A DNA stretch of 49,377 nucleotides. Source: Muribaculaceae bacterium. Lineage in GTDB: Bacteria; Bacteroidota; Bacteroidia; Bacteroidales; Muribaculaceae. The stretch lies in NCBI GenBank assembly GCA_029055345.1, contig JAIDDJ010000063.1:1-49377 (forward strand). Direction: 5' to 3'. The position numbers and the translations under genes are program-made. Below the pieces are notes generated by a model that was not told the origin of the DNA, made no database searches, and saw nothing but the letters and a program-made list of their open reading frames with translations. Positions 25,441 to 36,598 of this stretch are shown here, one piece after another. How positions within the stretch are numbered: the stretch's first letter is position 1; each line of letters opens with the position of its first letter.

Positions 25441-27129
25441 ATGATTAAAGAAGAAATACGGGGACACAAGTCCGGGGGTGAAGCGGTGACAAAGGTCGTG
25501 CACCTGGAATGGCATTGGAATTATCTATGGCTTGGTCTGTATGCAATCGGCCTTGGGTTATTCCTTATGGGTATGCCGAAATATGTTGACGATCTGAATT
25601 TTTTAGCTCCACTGAGGCCATGGTTCGCACAGCAGGGCATAACCGATCCAACAGGAGGGGGGAATCTGTGGCGTTATGGGGTACCGTGGGAAATGTTGGG
25701 AGAAGCGTATCGCGACCATTGGCTCAACGACAATATCAGGCTTGTGAATATGGTGGGGATATTTATCTTGCTATTACCTAAATGGATAGGTTCAATCATA
25801 TGCCTGGTCACATGGATGTATGCGATAATCGGTGGATTCAAGCTTGCGGGAATCTCACCGGGGCGTTCGCCGCTTGTGATAGCCGGGTTGCTTATACTGA
25901 CTTACACATTGCCGTGGGATGACTGCATGGGATCGCTGGTTTTTCACATGAATTATCTTATACCGACGGGGGTGAATATATGGCTGATACGGCGAATTTT
26001 CGTAAGCGGCAGAGAAATCAGGGGTACGGGACGAGCTATTGCAACAGGCGCGGTCGGCTTACTTGCCGGGTTATGTCATGAGGGATTTGCCGGGCCTACG
26101 CTGGTGGGTATCGTAGCCGTAATGGTATTATTCCGTAAATACAGGCGCAAGGATATTTATATGGGTTGCGTGGGGATTATAATAGGGATATTGGTATTAT
26201 CGGGAGCACCCGGGACACGAGTGCGGGTGTTTGATGTGAACGGTTTTGTGACGGGAGAATTCGTCGGACTGGTGAAGCAATTCACCTCGTGGAGGTGGAG
26301 CTGGTGGATTTGTCTGGGAGCCATTGTATTAGCTGCGTGCCGAGGGAGACTCGTTCCGCTTCTGCGAAAGCCGGTGTTTGTGTTCAGCGTAATCTGCACG
26401 ATAGTGGCTTTGATGATAGCGCTCCCCGTTGCGCTTTGGATAAGGGCTGTCTGGTGGGGTAACTTCATGGTAATGTTGGTGACCTTAATGTTGTTGAAGA
26501 GCGCGCTACCGGCATTTGCGGAGAGATATAATCCATATACGGCAGCCGCGGCCGGCGTGATGCTGACAGTATTATATTGGAATCAGGCATCAGTGGGGTA
26601 TTGCGCCGTGCGAATCGGAATGCAGAATAGAGTGATGCTCGAGCATTTCGAGGCCTCGCCCGACGAGCCCTTTTTCGGGGAAGTCTATCTGATGACGGAT
26701 ATGCCGTGGGCGGCAGGTTATCAGCCCGATTACCGATATGCGTTCAATCCGCACTGGATGGCCGGGCGTTATTTTCAATACAGCGAAGAGGACACCTACG
26801 GGCGGTTCCGAATAGTGCCAAAAGAGTTGGAGTATGTGACAGAAACGAGGGGCGAATCCGTGGCCGGTGGGGGCGGAGTCCGTGAGTACGAAGGGCGGTA
26901 TTATGTGGCGGAAGAGCGTCTGCCGGCTGGCGCCGGGGCCGGTATGATGGAGATGGATTTGGGTAAGGGGATTGTAAAAGCTCCGGTCATATTGAACCGA
27001 TTCGTGTCAAAAGGCGACGGGAAGCGATATGTATGGATAATTCCGAAGCTAAACTGGTGGTTGAGCCACACGCGTAGAATCCACGCAATAGGGGAGCTGA
27101 GCGCGGTTCATCCGCGGTGGGGGATGTGA
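25441..27129 (+). CDS. Multipass membrane protein, DUF6056-like paralogue 4 (GT-C-like)
   Basis: 562 aa. GMPKYVDDLNFL gives the Asp pair at 50-51, and GLCHEGFAGP keeps His-Glu while replacing the usual Trp with Cys. FVSKGDGKRYVWIIPKLNWWLSH closes the C-terminal domain as in the other three. It has a longer cytoplasmic N terminus (about 28 residues before TM1). It ends 5 nt from the convergent thyA, with no room for a separate terminator, so read-through into thyA antisense is possible. Confidence 0.65.
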   Translation: MIKEEIRGHKSGGEAVTKVVHLEWHWNYLWLGLYAIGLGLFLMGMPKYVDDLNFLAPLRPWFAQQGITDPTGGGNLWRYGVPWEMLGEAYRDHWLNDNIRLVNMVGIFILLLPKWIGSIICLVTWMYAIIGGFKLAGISPGRSPLVIAGLLILTYTLPWDDCMGSLVFHMNYLIPTGVNIWLIRRIFVSGREIRGTGRAIATGAVGLLAGLCHEGFAGPTLVGIVAVMVLFRKYRRKDIYMGCVGIIIGILVLSGAPGTRVRVFDVNGFVTGEFVGLVKQFTSWRWSWWICLGAIVLAACRGRLVPLLRKPVFVFSVICTIVALMIALPVALWIRAVWWGNFMVMLVTLMLLKSALPAFAERYNPYTAAAAGVMLTVLYWNQASVGYCAVRIGMQNRVMLEHFEASPDEPFFGEVYLMTDMPWAAGYQPDYRYAFNPHWMAGRYFQYSEEDTYGRFRIVPKELEYVTETRGESVAGGGGVREYEGRYYVAEERLPAGAGAGMMEMDLGKGIVKAPVILNRFVSKGDGKRYVWIIPKLNWWLSHTRRIHAIGELSAVHPRWGM

Positions 27130-27134
27130 GGGGG

Positions 27135-27929
27135 TTATACTGAGACTTGCCCACGGATTGCGGGATAAGGGTCATAGTCTTCAAGTCGGAAATCGGAATA
27201 TTTGAAGTCGAAGATTGAATTCACATCGGGATTGATGATCATTTTCGGCAAGCTTCGAGGTTGACGGGAAAGCTGCTCGCGGACCTGTTCGAGATGGTTG
27301 GTGTAAATGTGGGCATCGCCGAGAGTATGGATGAAATCGCCCGGCTTCAAGCCGCAAACCTGCGCCATCATCATCGTGAGCAGCGCGTAACTCGCGATGT
27401 TGAAAGGGACACCGAGGAAGCAGTCGGCGCTACGCTGGTAAAGCTGGCAAGAAAGTTTTCCGTCGGCCACGTAGAATTGGAAAAATGCGTGGCATGGGGG
27501 AAGATTCATCCGGTCGAGATCGGCGACATTCCAAGCGGAAACGATTATACGGCGGGAGTCGGGATTATTCCTGATATCATCTACGGCGCGAGAAATCTGG
27601 TCGATGTGACCGCCATCATAGTCAGGCCAAGAGCGCCATTGGTAGCCGTAAATATGACCCAGAGAGCCATCGGGGTCAGCCCATTCGTTCCAGATGCGGA
27701 CTCCGTTATCCTGGAGATACTTCACGTTGGTGTCGCCATTGAGGAACCAAAGAAGTTCGTGTATTATACTTTTGAGGTGAACTTTCTTGGTGGTCACCAG
27801 CGGAAATCCATCTTCCAGATTAAATCTCATCTGGTATCCGAAAGTGGATATAGTGCCGGTACCGGTTCGGTCGTCCTTTCGAATTCCGTTGTCAAGGATA
27901 TGACGGAGAAGATCCAGATATTGTTTCAT
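27135..27929 (-). CDS. thyA: Thymidylate synthase
   Basis: 264 aa from ATG 27929, the same length as E. coli ThyA. It methylates dUMP to dTMP using methylenetetrahydrofolate. DRTGTGT lies at 20-26, the catalytic Cys is C146 in [10 protein letters not shown], and [19 protein letters not shown] contains the substrate Arg/Asn set. A longer open frame upstream overlaps the ferredoxin gene and reads as non-homologous sequence, so I reject it. It is the last gene of the pyrG-yidC-ferredoxin-thyA series. No folA is adjacent in this window. Confidence 0.96.
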   Translation of the reverse strand: MKQYLDLLRHILDNGIRKDDRTGTGTISTFGYQMRFNLEDGFPLVTTKKVHLKSIIHELLWFLNGDTNVKYLQDNGVRIWNEWADPDGSLGHIYGYQWRSWPDYDGGHIDQISRAVDDIRNNPDSRRIIVSAWNVADLDRMNLPPCHAFFQFYVADGKLSCQLYQRSADCFLGVPFNIASYALLTMMMAQVCGLKPGDFIHTLGDAHIYTNHLEQVREQLSRQPRSLPKMIINPDVNSIFDFKYSDFRLEDYDPYPAIRGQVSV

Positions 27930-27954
27930 AAAAAGAAAATAAAGGGCATTTATT

Positions 27955-28770
27955 TTATTTAGAGCCGACTTTTCTGAGGAGTGGAGAAGCGGGGCGGTTT
28001 CTGTTGATCTGGTATCTGATAGCGCCACGCGGGCAATCGGCTACGCAGTCGAAGCAACGGACGCATCTCTGCTGATCGACGTATCTGCTGACCACCTTAA
28101 TTGACTGAGTGCGGCATCTATCTTCGCAAATACCGCAAGAATCGCATTTGTCGGGGTCAAATTCGATATGCATTCTCGCGTGAGCCTGGACAAACCCGAG
28201 CGCAGTGCCGAGAGGACAAATTTCAGCGCAGAATTCCCTGCCATGTCTGATAGAAGATAGAGCAATGAATAGCAGCGAGAGGATTCCAATTGCGATACCG
28301 GTTACAGCACCGCGCCCGAAAGCGCCCCATGTGGAGCCTATTGCTTGCGGATTAGCAGCGGCGGCAATATTTCGGGCGATATTGTAGGGTTCGATAACGA
28401 ACACAATGATAGAAATGCCGAAAATAACACTCAGGACGTAAATCCAAAGCAAATTTCGGCCAATACGGGAGCGATGTCGGAACCGGAATGGGAGGTTAAG
28501 TCGAGGGACGGCTCTGCGGATACCGAGGAAAAGGTCAGACAGGACACCGACCGGGCATACCGAAGCGCAGTAAATTCGGCCGAACAGGAAAGTGACGAGC
28601 AGCCAGAGAGCTGTGACCCCCAGAGCCGTAGAAGAGGCTGCGAGAGAAATCTGCAGAGCTTGAGCAGCTTTGGCCATAGGATGGACATGCGGGCCGATTA
28701 CAAGGCAAGCAGTGCAAGCTGCGAAGAAAAGGGCAGCGAAAAGGATCCTTATGGCTCTAAGCTGTTTCAA
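27955..28770 (-). CDS. NapH/YccM-like membrane-bound 4Fe-4S protein
   Basis: 271 aa with about four membrane segments. Two CxxxCP motifs follow membrane segments: C68/C72 (YCASVCPVG) and C181/C185 (FCAEICPLG). A C-terminal ferredoxin domain carries two full C-x2-C-x2-C-x3-C sets (209/212/215/219 and 236/239/242/246), enough for two 4Fe-4S clusters. This is the layout of NapH, NosR C-terminal and RdxA-type electron-transfer proteins that pass electrons from quinol. No NapG, NosZ or reductase partner is nearby, so the acceptor is unknown. It is 11 nt downstream of yidC and 25 nt upstream of thyA. Confidence 0.85.
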   Translation of the reverse strand: MKQLRAIRILFAALFFAACTACLVIGPHVHPMAKAAQALQISLAASSTALGVTALWLLVTFLFGRIYCASVCPVGVLSDLFLGIRRAVPRLNLPFRFRHRSRIGRNLLWIYVLSVIFGISIIVFVIEPYNIARNIAAAANPQAIGSTWGAFGRGAVTGIAIGILSLLFIALSSIRHGREFCAEICPLGTALGFVQAHARMHIEFDPDKCDSCGICEDRCRTQSIKVVSRYVDQQRCVRCFDCVADCPRGAIRYQINRNRPASPLLRKVGSK

Positions 28771-28781
28771 AAGAGCCGGGG

Positions 28782-30872
28782 TTAACGGTTTTGTTTCTTC
28801 TGCTGCTCGCGGAGCATAGCCTGTTGCTGGCGCTGCATTTCCTCGAGACGGGCCATGAAACCGGATTTCTTTTTAGGTTTCTTGGAGTTCTCTTTCATGC
28901 GTGCACGCACCGATTCATCCTTGATGATGAAGCGGAAGGCATAGGTCTGCATGATAGTGATGAGCAGCGACAGGAAATAATAGTAAGAGAGTCCGGCGGC
29001 GTAGTTGTTGAAGAACACCATGAAGAATATCGGCATAAGATACATCATCCACTTCATGCCGGGCATGGTGTTGGTCTGGTTCTGTGTGTTGATGTAAGTG
29101 TAAACGATATTAGTCACGGTCATCAGCAGGCAGAACAGAGAGATGTGATTGCCGAAGTATGGGGTAATAATGGGGATGTAGGTGTTCCAGGACACAATGG
29201 CATCCGGGGCAGAGAGGTCGTGGGCCCAGAGGAAGCTTTGACCGCGGAGTTCGATACAAGAAGGGAAGAAAGCGAACATAGCTATAAGCACGGGCATCTG
29301 GAGGAGCATGGGGAGGCAGCCCGACATCGGATTAGCGCCGGCCTGTGAATAGAGGGCCATGGTCTTCTGCTGGCGTTTGAGAGCATTTTCCTGACCGGGA
29401 TACTTATCGTTGATGGCCTTGATATCCGGAGCGAGCACACGCATCACGGCCTGACTCCGGTAGGACTTATAAGTAAGGGGGAAGAGGATTAGCTTTATGA
29501 AAATGGTAAGGAGAAGAATAATAATACCATAGTTCGAAAGGAAACCTCCGAGGAAAGTAAATACCGGAATCACAATCAGAGTGTTGATCCAGCGGAAGAG
29601 AGCCCATCCGAGCGGAACGAGCCGAGTGAGGTTAAGTTCTTCATCGGGCGCGAGCGTATCATCAAGGTGCGAAAGCATCGGATACAGATTCGGACCCATG
29701 AACAGGGAGAAATTGACCGGGTTAGGAGAGTTCCAGTCGTAGTCGTTGCTGACGGCCCGGGCCTCGAAGCTCTTGAGATAGTCGGAACCCGTAAGAACAG
29801 TCGATTTGAAATCGGCAGTGTTGAAAGGTTTGTCGGCAATCATCACAGAGGAGAAGAATTGGTTTTTGAAGCCGATCCATTTGATTTTAGCCTTACGCTC
29901 TTCGGAGTCGTCCTTGTTCTCATTTAGATTTTCGACCGAACCTCCGGCATATTTATAATATATCGCGGAGTTTCTTTCCTCGAACATACGACCCTGTTCC
30001 TGCCGGTGGAGGTCCTGAGTCCAGGAGAATCCGAGATTCCGGTTGTTAGACTGGACGACTGCGGCCATATTCTGCTGGATGACCTTCATTCTAACTACGT
30101 AGGATTCACCTTTCGGGAGCGTATATTCGATACCCCAGAAAGCATCGGGGGCAACATTAAGAGTCATTCTGACAGTTGAGTCATTGATCTGCTCGGGAGT
30201 GAAATAGAGGTCGGCAGTCTCGATAGGCTGCGGGAGAGGAAGCTGGAAATTGAAAGTGTTCTTATCCCCTTCGAATAGGACCACTTTCTTTTTAGACTTT
30301 TTGGTTTCGTCGGCGGAATATTCCGTGTCGTATTTTTTGAGTTCGGCACGTGTAATCGAGCCTGATTTAGAATTCAGTTCGAGGGAAATGACATCATTAT
30401 CGAGTTTGAGGATCCGGGGAGTGCCGGATAGGAACTGAGCGAACTTACCATACTTGCCGAGTGCAGCGGAAGCCTCACGAACGCGAGCAATTGCTTCTCT
30501 CTGCTCATTTACCGACATTTTGGAAACATCTCCGGCGACGATGTCGGCCCAAGCGAGGTTACGGCCGCTAACAGTGACGGTACCGAAAATTGAATCTCCA
30601 TCGAGAGTGAGGTTCATGCCGTCCTGAGTGAGGGAGTATGTGCGGCGGCCATTTTCGGCGAGATGGGTCTGCCCTTGCGCGGCGATATTCTGTATGAGCC
30701 ATTCCTTTTCAGAGGGGGACAGGCTGTCAAGAGTAGTAGCGACAGGCGTTTCTGTAGTTACATCGGGGCTTTGGGCCTCCGGCTGGGGCTCTTTGTCCTT
30801 CGGGGTTAGCCACATGAAGAGGAGAAATACCGCCAGCATGAGGAGCAGGCCATTGAGAGTGTTCTTATCCAT
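28782..30872 (-). CDS. yidC: Membrane protein insertase YidC
   Basis: 696 aa, long even for Bacteroidetes. An N-terminal TM (NGLLLMLAVFLLFMWLT, residues 6-22) is followed by a large periplasmic beta domain (about 60-400) and the conserved insertase core from about 430, with YGIIILLLTIFIKLILFPLT and the Arg-bearing YKSYRSQAVMRV at the start of the cytoplasmic helical hairpin. The basic, Gln-rich C-terminal tail (KKPKKKSGF, then QRQQQAMLREQQKK) is typical for contact with ribosomes. It inserts proteins into the inner membrane with or without Sec. It lies 18 nt downstream of pyrG, an order familiar in Bacteroidetes. Confidence 0.95.
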   Translation of the reverse strand: MDKNTLNGLLLMLAVFLLFMWLTPKDKEPQPEAQSPDVTTETPVATTLDSLSPSEKEWLIQNIAAQGQTHLAENGRRTYSLTQDGMNLTLDGDSIFGTVTVSGRNLAWADIVAGDVSKMSVNEQREAIARVREASAALGKYGKFAQFLSGTPRILKLDNDVISLELNSKSGSITRAELKKYDTEYSADETKKSKKKVVLFEGDKNTFNFQLPLPQPIETADLYFTPEQINDSTVRMTLNVAPDAFWGIEYTLPKGESYVVRMKVIQQNMAAVVQSNNRNLGFSWTQDLHRQEQGRMFEERNSAIYYKYAGGSVENLNENKDDSEERKAKIKWIGFKNQFFSSVMIADKPFNTADFKSTVLTGSDYLKSFEARAVSNDYDWNSPNPVNFSLFMGPNLYPMLSHLDDTLAPDEELNLTRLVPLGWALFRWINTLIVIPVFTFLGGFLSNYGIIILLLTIFIKLILFPLTYKSYRSQAVMRVLAPDIKAINDKYPGQENALKRQQKTMALYSQAGANPMSGCLPMLLQMPVLIAMFAFFPSCIELRGQSFLWAHDLSAPDAIVSWNTYIPIITPYFGNHISLFCLLMTVTNIVYTYINTQNQTNTMPGMKWMMYLMPIFFMVFFNNYAAGLSYYYFLSLLITIMQTYAFRFIIKDESVRARMKENSKKPKKKSGFMARLEEMQRQQQAMLREQQKKQNR

Positions 30873-30890
30873 TTCGGGTAATGATGAGAT

Positions 30891-32644
<1,754 letters not shown>

Positions 32645-32684
32645 AAAACGCAGTTGAAAGTTAACATCCACAAGAGGATGAAGC

Positions 32685-32724
32685 TTGAGGAGGATGTATC
32701 CGCTTGCGGATACATCCTCCTCAA
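32685..32724. repeat. Perfect 19-bp inverted repeat with a 2-nt loop
   Basis: Arms 32685-32703 and 32706-32724 are perfectly complementary (TTGAGGAGGATG outermost, TATCCGC inner). It lies between the 3' end of the GH31 gene and the pyrG promoter and probably terminates GH31 transcription, although no T-run follows on either strand. Confidence 0.85.
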
Positions 32725-32802
32725 AATCATTATAATTCCGTTAGTTTGCGCGTTGAGGCAGGGTAAAAGGCCAAAAGCCAAATTCCTCAAAACCTCAGAG
32801 AT

Positions 32803-35226
32803 TTATTTGACAGTCAGATTGGTGGGTTGGTAAGAATAAGGGAAACCGACAGTCAGCGTTCTGGTGGCCGGGTCGTAACTCCAGGCGGCGTTGCGGATAG
32901 CGCGCGGTGAGGAGACCTTCTCAAGGGTCCGGTCGCCGAGAAGCACTTTGGAAGGCATCGCAATGCCGGGAATTTCCAGAGTAATCTGGCGCATTGAAGG
33001 CATATCGGGATATTCACCTTCCGAACTGATGCCGAAAACAAAGCCTTTACCTTCAGGACGGGCCGAGAACGTTGTGATCTGATACTTGCCGTCAGAGAGA
33101 GAAGTCGGGCTCTTGCGGTCGTCATCAAAGAGAGCGTATTCCGATTCCTGAGTGCCGGGGAAATACTTCATTGTCAGGAATACAGGATTATATTCATCAA
33201 CGTTCTTGATAGGCATCATGTATTGGGGAATGAAGCTTCCGGCCTTGACAAACATGGGGAGCTGTTCGAGCGGAGCCTGAACGGTCGCGGTGGTTCCTCC
33301 CTTGAATTTCTGCGCGGGATTGTTCCAGTTGATCCATGTGGAGCCAACGGGGAAAGTAACTTTTCGTGAGCGGGCACCCTTTTCGAACACTGGAGCTATA
33401 AGGACTTCTGAACCCCAGAGATATTCAGTGGTGTTGTTTGCGTCAACACTACCGGCTTCCGAATGGAAGTTGATAGGGCGTGCGAGCGGGAGACCGAAGG
33501 CCGTATTCTCATAAGCAAGCGTGTAGTTGTAGGGGAGCCATTCATAACGCTGCTTGATGAAGCGTTTGATGATATTCTCCTCCTTGGGGTAATTATAAGG
33601 TTCCGGCTTATATTGAGCATGAGTCCGGAGCATAGGGGTGAAAGTTCCCATCTGCAGCCAGCGGACATAAAGCTCAGGGAGATAGGGGTCGTCGGGGTCG
33701 ACAGCGAAGCCGCCGACATCGGAGCCCATGTAGCCGAGTCCCGAAAGGCCTGAATTAAGCATGAGAGTGACCTGCGGAGCCATACCGCCCCAGCTACGCG
33801 AAACATCTGTAGTCCAGGGGAAAACGCTGTAACGCTGGAGTCCGGCGGTTCCACCCCTCATCATCAGCAGAGGCCTCATATCGGGGAAGTCGGCGCGCAG
33901 ACCATCATATATGGTCTTCGACCACTGGTTGCCGTAGACATTATGATACTGAGAGGCAGTTTCGCCATTTGCGTGGACAATAGTAAGCGGGTGGACTTCA
34001 GGCTCGCCCAGATCGCCCCACCAACCCGAAACACCCTCGGCCGTCAGGCCACGCAGACGGTCCCACATCCACCGGCGCGTGGCGGGATTCGAGATATCGA
34101 ACATACCGGCATCTCCTACCCAAGTGGTAACATCGTGAGTGTTACCCTCGGCATCCTTGGCAAGCATTCCGGCCTCACTCAGCATATTGTAATTATCAAT
34201 AGCCCCTATCTTATTGATATAAGGTTGGTTGATAAGGACGGTATGGACGCCCATGCTACGGAGGGAGTCGAGCATTGCCTTATGGTCGGGGAACTGCTCC
34301 TTGTTCCATTCCAGACGCCCCATGTCGGTTTCCTTGCCATACCAATACAGGTCGAACACAATGCCATCGACCGGGTAATCATTACGGCGCAGGGTATCGA
34401 TGACTCCGAGAGCTTCGTCCTGAGTGTGATAGCCATATTTAGAAGTGATATAGCCCAGAGCCCAGAATGGAGGAAGCTGCTGTCGCCCCGTAAGTTCGGT
34501 GAATCGCGAAGTGACACCGGGAAGTGTCCCCTCGCCATTCACGAAGAAATACGAAAGGGGCTTGGGAGTTTCCGAAGAATAAACGATTTCATCATCACCG
34601 AGAGAGAGGGTAGCCATGTTATAGTCGTCAAAAAGGACGCCGAAACCGGCATCGGAGGCGAACCATGGCATCGTGATACCCATCTGTGAAATTCGCGGGT
34701 CAGAACCGGTATAGCCGTAGTTCTGACGGTTGAACATCACGAGAGTGTCGCCGTTGAGGCGTAAAGAATGGCCACGTTCGCCGCCGCCATAGAAATTCTG
34801 TGCGCGGCCGTTCTCAAGGCGTACGGTCTTGACATCGCCGGAGTTGTCCACGCCGGCAGATTCAGCCAGAATCGTGTCGCCGGCTGCGTTAAGAAAAACC
34901 GATCGGCCTGTGAGGCGGTCGACAGTAAGAATTGTTGACGGGGAACGGAACACCACCTCGGTCGGAGTGGCAAACCAGGCCATACCGTCGGTTGAGGGGG
35001 AGAGCACAGAGCTCTGCGAGGCCGGATAGCTTATCGACCGGACATCAGAAGGTATTCGCGTCACCTTGAAGATGTCGGGTGAAAGAGGGGTAACAGCCAC
35101 CGTGCCATTAGGCGTGGAAATGAGGGTGGACTTACCGGAGGTGAGAATCTCTCCCTGTCGGGGCATAGTGGCGGCGAAAGCAGCCGTGACAGCCCCGGCA
35201 GCAAGAATGAAGGGGAGCAATTTCAT
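32803..35226 (-). CDS. Secreted GH31 family glycosidase (alpha-glucosidase/xylosidase type)
   Basis: 807 aa with a signal peptide (MKLLPFILAAGAVTAAFA, cleavage near 18-19). A GH31 N-terminal beta domain (Gly-rich FYGGGERGHSLRLNG at 145-159) precedes the barrel. The nucleophile is probably D405 in WWGDLGEPE, the acid/base probably D474 in WTTDVSRSW; GYMGSDVGGF and LRTHAQY are further family blocks. C-terminal beta domains follow from about 620. It hydrolyses alpha-linked glucose or xylose from oligosaccharides in the periplasm or outside. It is not in a recognisable polysaccharide-utilisation locus (no SusC/D). It lies 71 nt downstream of the dehydrogenase gene. Confidence 0.92.
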   Translation of the reverse strand: MKLLPFILAAGAVTAAFAATMPRQGEILTSGKSTLISTPNGTVAVTPLSPDIFKVTRIPSDVRSISYPASQSSVLSPSTDGMAWFATPTEVVFRSPSTILTVDRLTGRSVFLNAAGDTILAESAGVDNSGDVKTVRLENGRAQNFYGGGERGHSLRLNGDTLVMFNRQNYGYTGSDPRISQMGITMPWFASDAGFGVLFDDYNMATLSLGDDEIVYSSETPKPLSYFFVNGEGTLPGVTSRFTELTGRQQLPPFWALGYITSKYGYHTQDEALGVIDTLRRNDYPVDGIVFDLYWYGKETDMGRLEWNKEQFPDHKAMLDSLRSMGVHTVLINQPYINKIGAIDNYNMLSEAGMLAKDAEGNTHDVTTWVGDAGMFDISNPATRRWMWDRLRGLTAEGVSGWWGDLGEPEVHPLTIVHANGETASQYHNVYGNQWSKTIYDGLRADFPDMRPLLMMRGGTAGLQRYSVFPWTTDVSRSWGGMAPQVTLMLNSGLSGLGYMGSDVGGFAVDPDDPYLPELYVRWLQMGTFTPMLRTHAQYKPEPYNYPKEENIIKRFIKQRYEWLPYNYTLAYENTAFGLPLARPINFHSEAGSVDANNTTEYLWGSEVLIAPVFEKGARSRKVTFPVGSTWINWNNPAQKFKGGTTATVQAPLEQLPMFVKAGSFIPQYMMPIKNVDEYNPVFLTMKYFPGTQESEYALFDDDRKSPTSLSDGKYQITTFSARPEGKGFVFGISSEGEYPDMPSMRQITLEIPGIAMPSKVLLGDRTLEKVSSPRAIRNAAWSYDPATRTLTVGFPYSYQPTNLTVK

Positions 35227-35297
35227 AGGTAATATGTTATAGGTCAGATTTATGCAGAATTAAATAGGAAAAGGCCAAGAGATTCAAGGATAGGGTA

Positions 35298-36512
35298 TCA
35301 GTCGTTGAATTCGAGGTCACCGTCCACAATTACATTCCAGGGGAGGCCACACTCTGCAAGCTTAGCCAGGAATGGATCCGGGTCGAATTCCTCAACATTA
35401 TGAACTCCGGGCATAACCCATTTTCCGGTCATGAACATCATAGCGCCCACCATAGCGGGGACGCCCGTGGTATAGCTTACTGCCTGCGCTCCGGTCTCCT
35501 TATACGCAGCCTGATGGGAGCAATTGTTGTAGATATAATAGGTAGATTCTTTACCCTCCTTGTCAAGACCGGAGATTCGGCAGCCGATGGAGGTTTCCCC
35601 CGTGTAGTTCTCACCGAGCGATCCGGGATCCGGAAGAACAGCCTTCAGGAACTGGATGGGAATGATTTCCTGACCGTTGTAGATAACCGGATCGATACGG
35701 GCCATACCTATGTCCTGGATAACGCGGAGATGAGTCAGATATTCCTGGCCGAACGTCATCCAGAAGCGGGCCCTGCGGATAGAGGGGAAATTCTGGACCA
35801 GACTTTCCAGCTCCTCATGGTAGAGAAGATAGCTCTCGCGCTCCCCGATATTTGGATAATTCAGAGGCTTGTGAATCTCAAGGTTTTCCGTCTCGACCCA
35901 TTTGCCATCGAGCCAGTATTTTCCTTTCTGAGTAATCTCGCGGATATTGATTTCGGGGTTGAAATTAGTGGCGAACGCTTTGCCATGGTTTCCGGCATTG
36001 CAGTCGACGATATCGAGATAACGCATTTCCGAGAAATGGTGTTTAGCAGCGTAAGCGACGAAAACAGCGGAGACGCCCGGGTCGAAACCGCAGCCAAGAA
36101 TAGCAGTCAGGCCGGCCTTTTCGAATCTTTCGCGATAAGCCCATTGCCATGAATATTCGAAATGGGCCTCCTCTTTAGGTTCATAATTAGCTGTGTCGAG
36201 ATAGTTTACGCCGCACTCCAGACAAGCTTCCATAATGGTCAGGTCCTGATAAGGCAGAGCCACGTTAATAGCGAGCTGTGGGCGGTGCCGGCGGAACAGT
36301 TCGCAAAGTTCGGGGACGCTATCGGCATCAACCCGATCGGTTACTATAGAATTGTTTCCGGTTTTCTGAGCCACTTTAGCGGCGATGTCGTCACATTTGG
36401 ACTTTGTGCGCGAAGCGAGCACAATTTCGCTGAATACATCAGGATGCTGGGCGCATTTGTGAGCCACGACCGTGCCCACGCCACCGGCGCCGATTATCAA
36501 GACTTTTCCCAT
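35298..36512 (-). CDS. Saccharopine-dehydrogenase family; probable carboxynorspermidine synthase
   Basis: 404 aa from ATG 36512. The N-terminal Rossmann fold has VLIIGAGGVGTVVAHKC (residues 4-20). PYQDLTIMEACLECGVNYLDTANYE and CGFDPGVSAVFVAYAAKH are characteristic blocks of the Lys1-like family that includes carboxynorspermidine/carboxyspermidine dehydrogenase, which condenses aspartate semialdehyde with diaminopropane or putrescine using NADPH. Lysine saccharopine pathways are rare in Bacteroidetes, so polyamine synthesis is the better reading. The decarboxylase partner (NspC) is not in the window. Longer starts upstream run into the promoter. It shares a symmetric divergent promoter region with tsaE. 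Confidence 0.85.
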   Translation of the reverse strand: MGKVLIIGAGGVGTVVAHKCAQHPDVFSEIVLASRTKSKCDDIAAKVAQKTGNNSIVTDRVDADSVPELCELFRRHRPQLAINVALPYQDLTIMEACLECGVNYLDTANYEPKEEAHFEYSWQWAYRERFEKAGLTAILGCGFDPGVSAVFVAYAAKHHFSEMRYLDIVDCNAGNHGKAFATNFNPEINIREITQKGKYWLDGKWVETENLEIHKPLNYPNIGERESYLLYHEELESLVQNFPSIRRARFWMTFGQEYLTHLRVIQDIGMARIDPVIYNGQEIIPIQFLKAVLPDPGSLGENYTGETSIGCRISGLDKEGKESTYYIYNNCSHQAAYKETGAQAVSYTTGVPAMVGAMMFMTGKWVMPGVHNVEEFDPDPFLAKLAECGLPWNVIVDGDLEFND

Positions 36513-36550
36513 TATTGCTATAGATTTTATCAAGTATTTTCGTTTAAGGG

Positions 36551-36581
36551 GCAAATTTAATCAAAAAATCGCTAAATTTGC
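36551..36581. promoter_or_regulatory. Mirror-image divergent -7 elements between the dehydrogenase and tsaE
   Basis: GCAAATTTA (36551-36559) and TAAATTTGC (36573-36581) form a perfect 9-bp inverted repeat with a 13-nt spacer. Read outwards, each arm is a -7 element, one for the minus-strand dehydrogenase and one for tsaE. Predicted starts near 36544 and 36588 give leaders of about 32 and 11 nt. The -33 boxes are weak. Confidence 0.6.
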
Positions 36582-36598
36582 ATTTAATAAGGAAAAAT

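Noticed and set aside
27261..27962. 233-codon plus-strand frame opposite thyA
   Set aside because: Long antisense frame caused by codon bias; thyA on the minus strand is unambiguous.
27930..28028. N-terminal extension of ThyA
   Set aside because: It overlaps the ferredoxin gene, and without it ThyA has exactly the expected 264 residues and start.
33943..34689. 248-codon plus-strand frame opposite the GH31 gene
   Set aside because: Antisense shadow of a clear GH31 protein.
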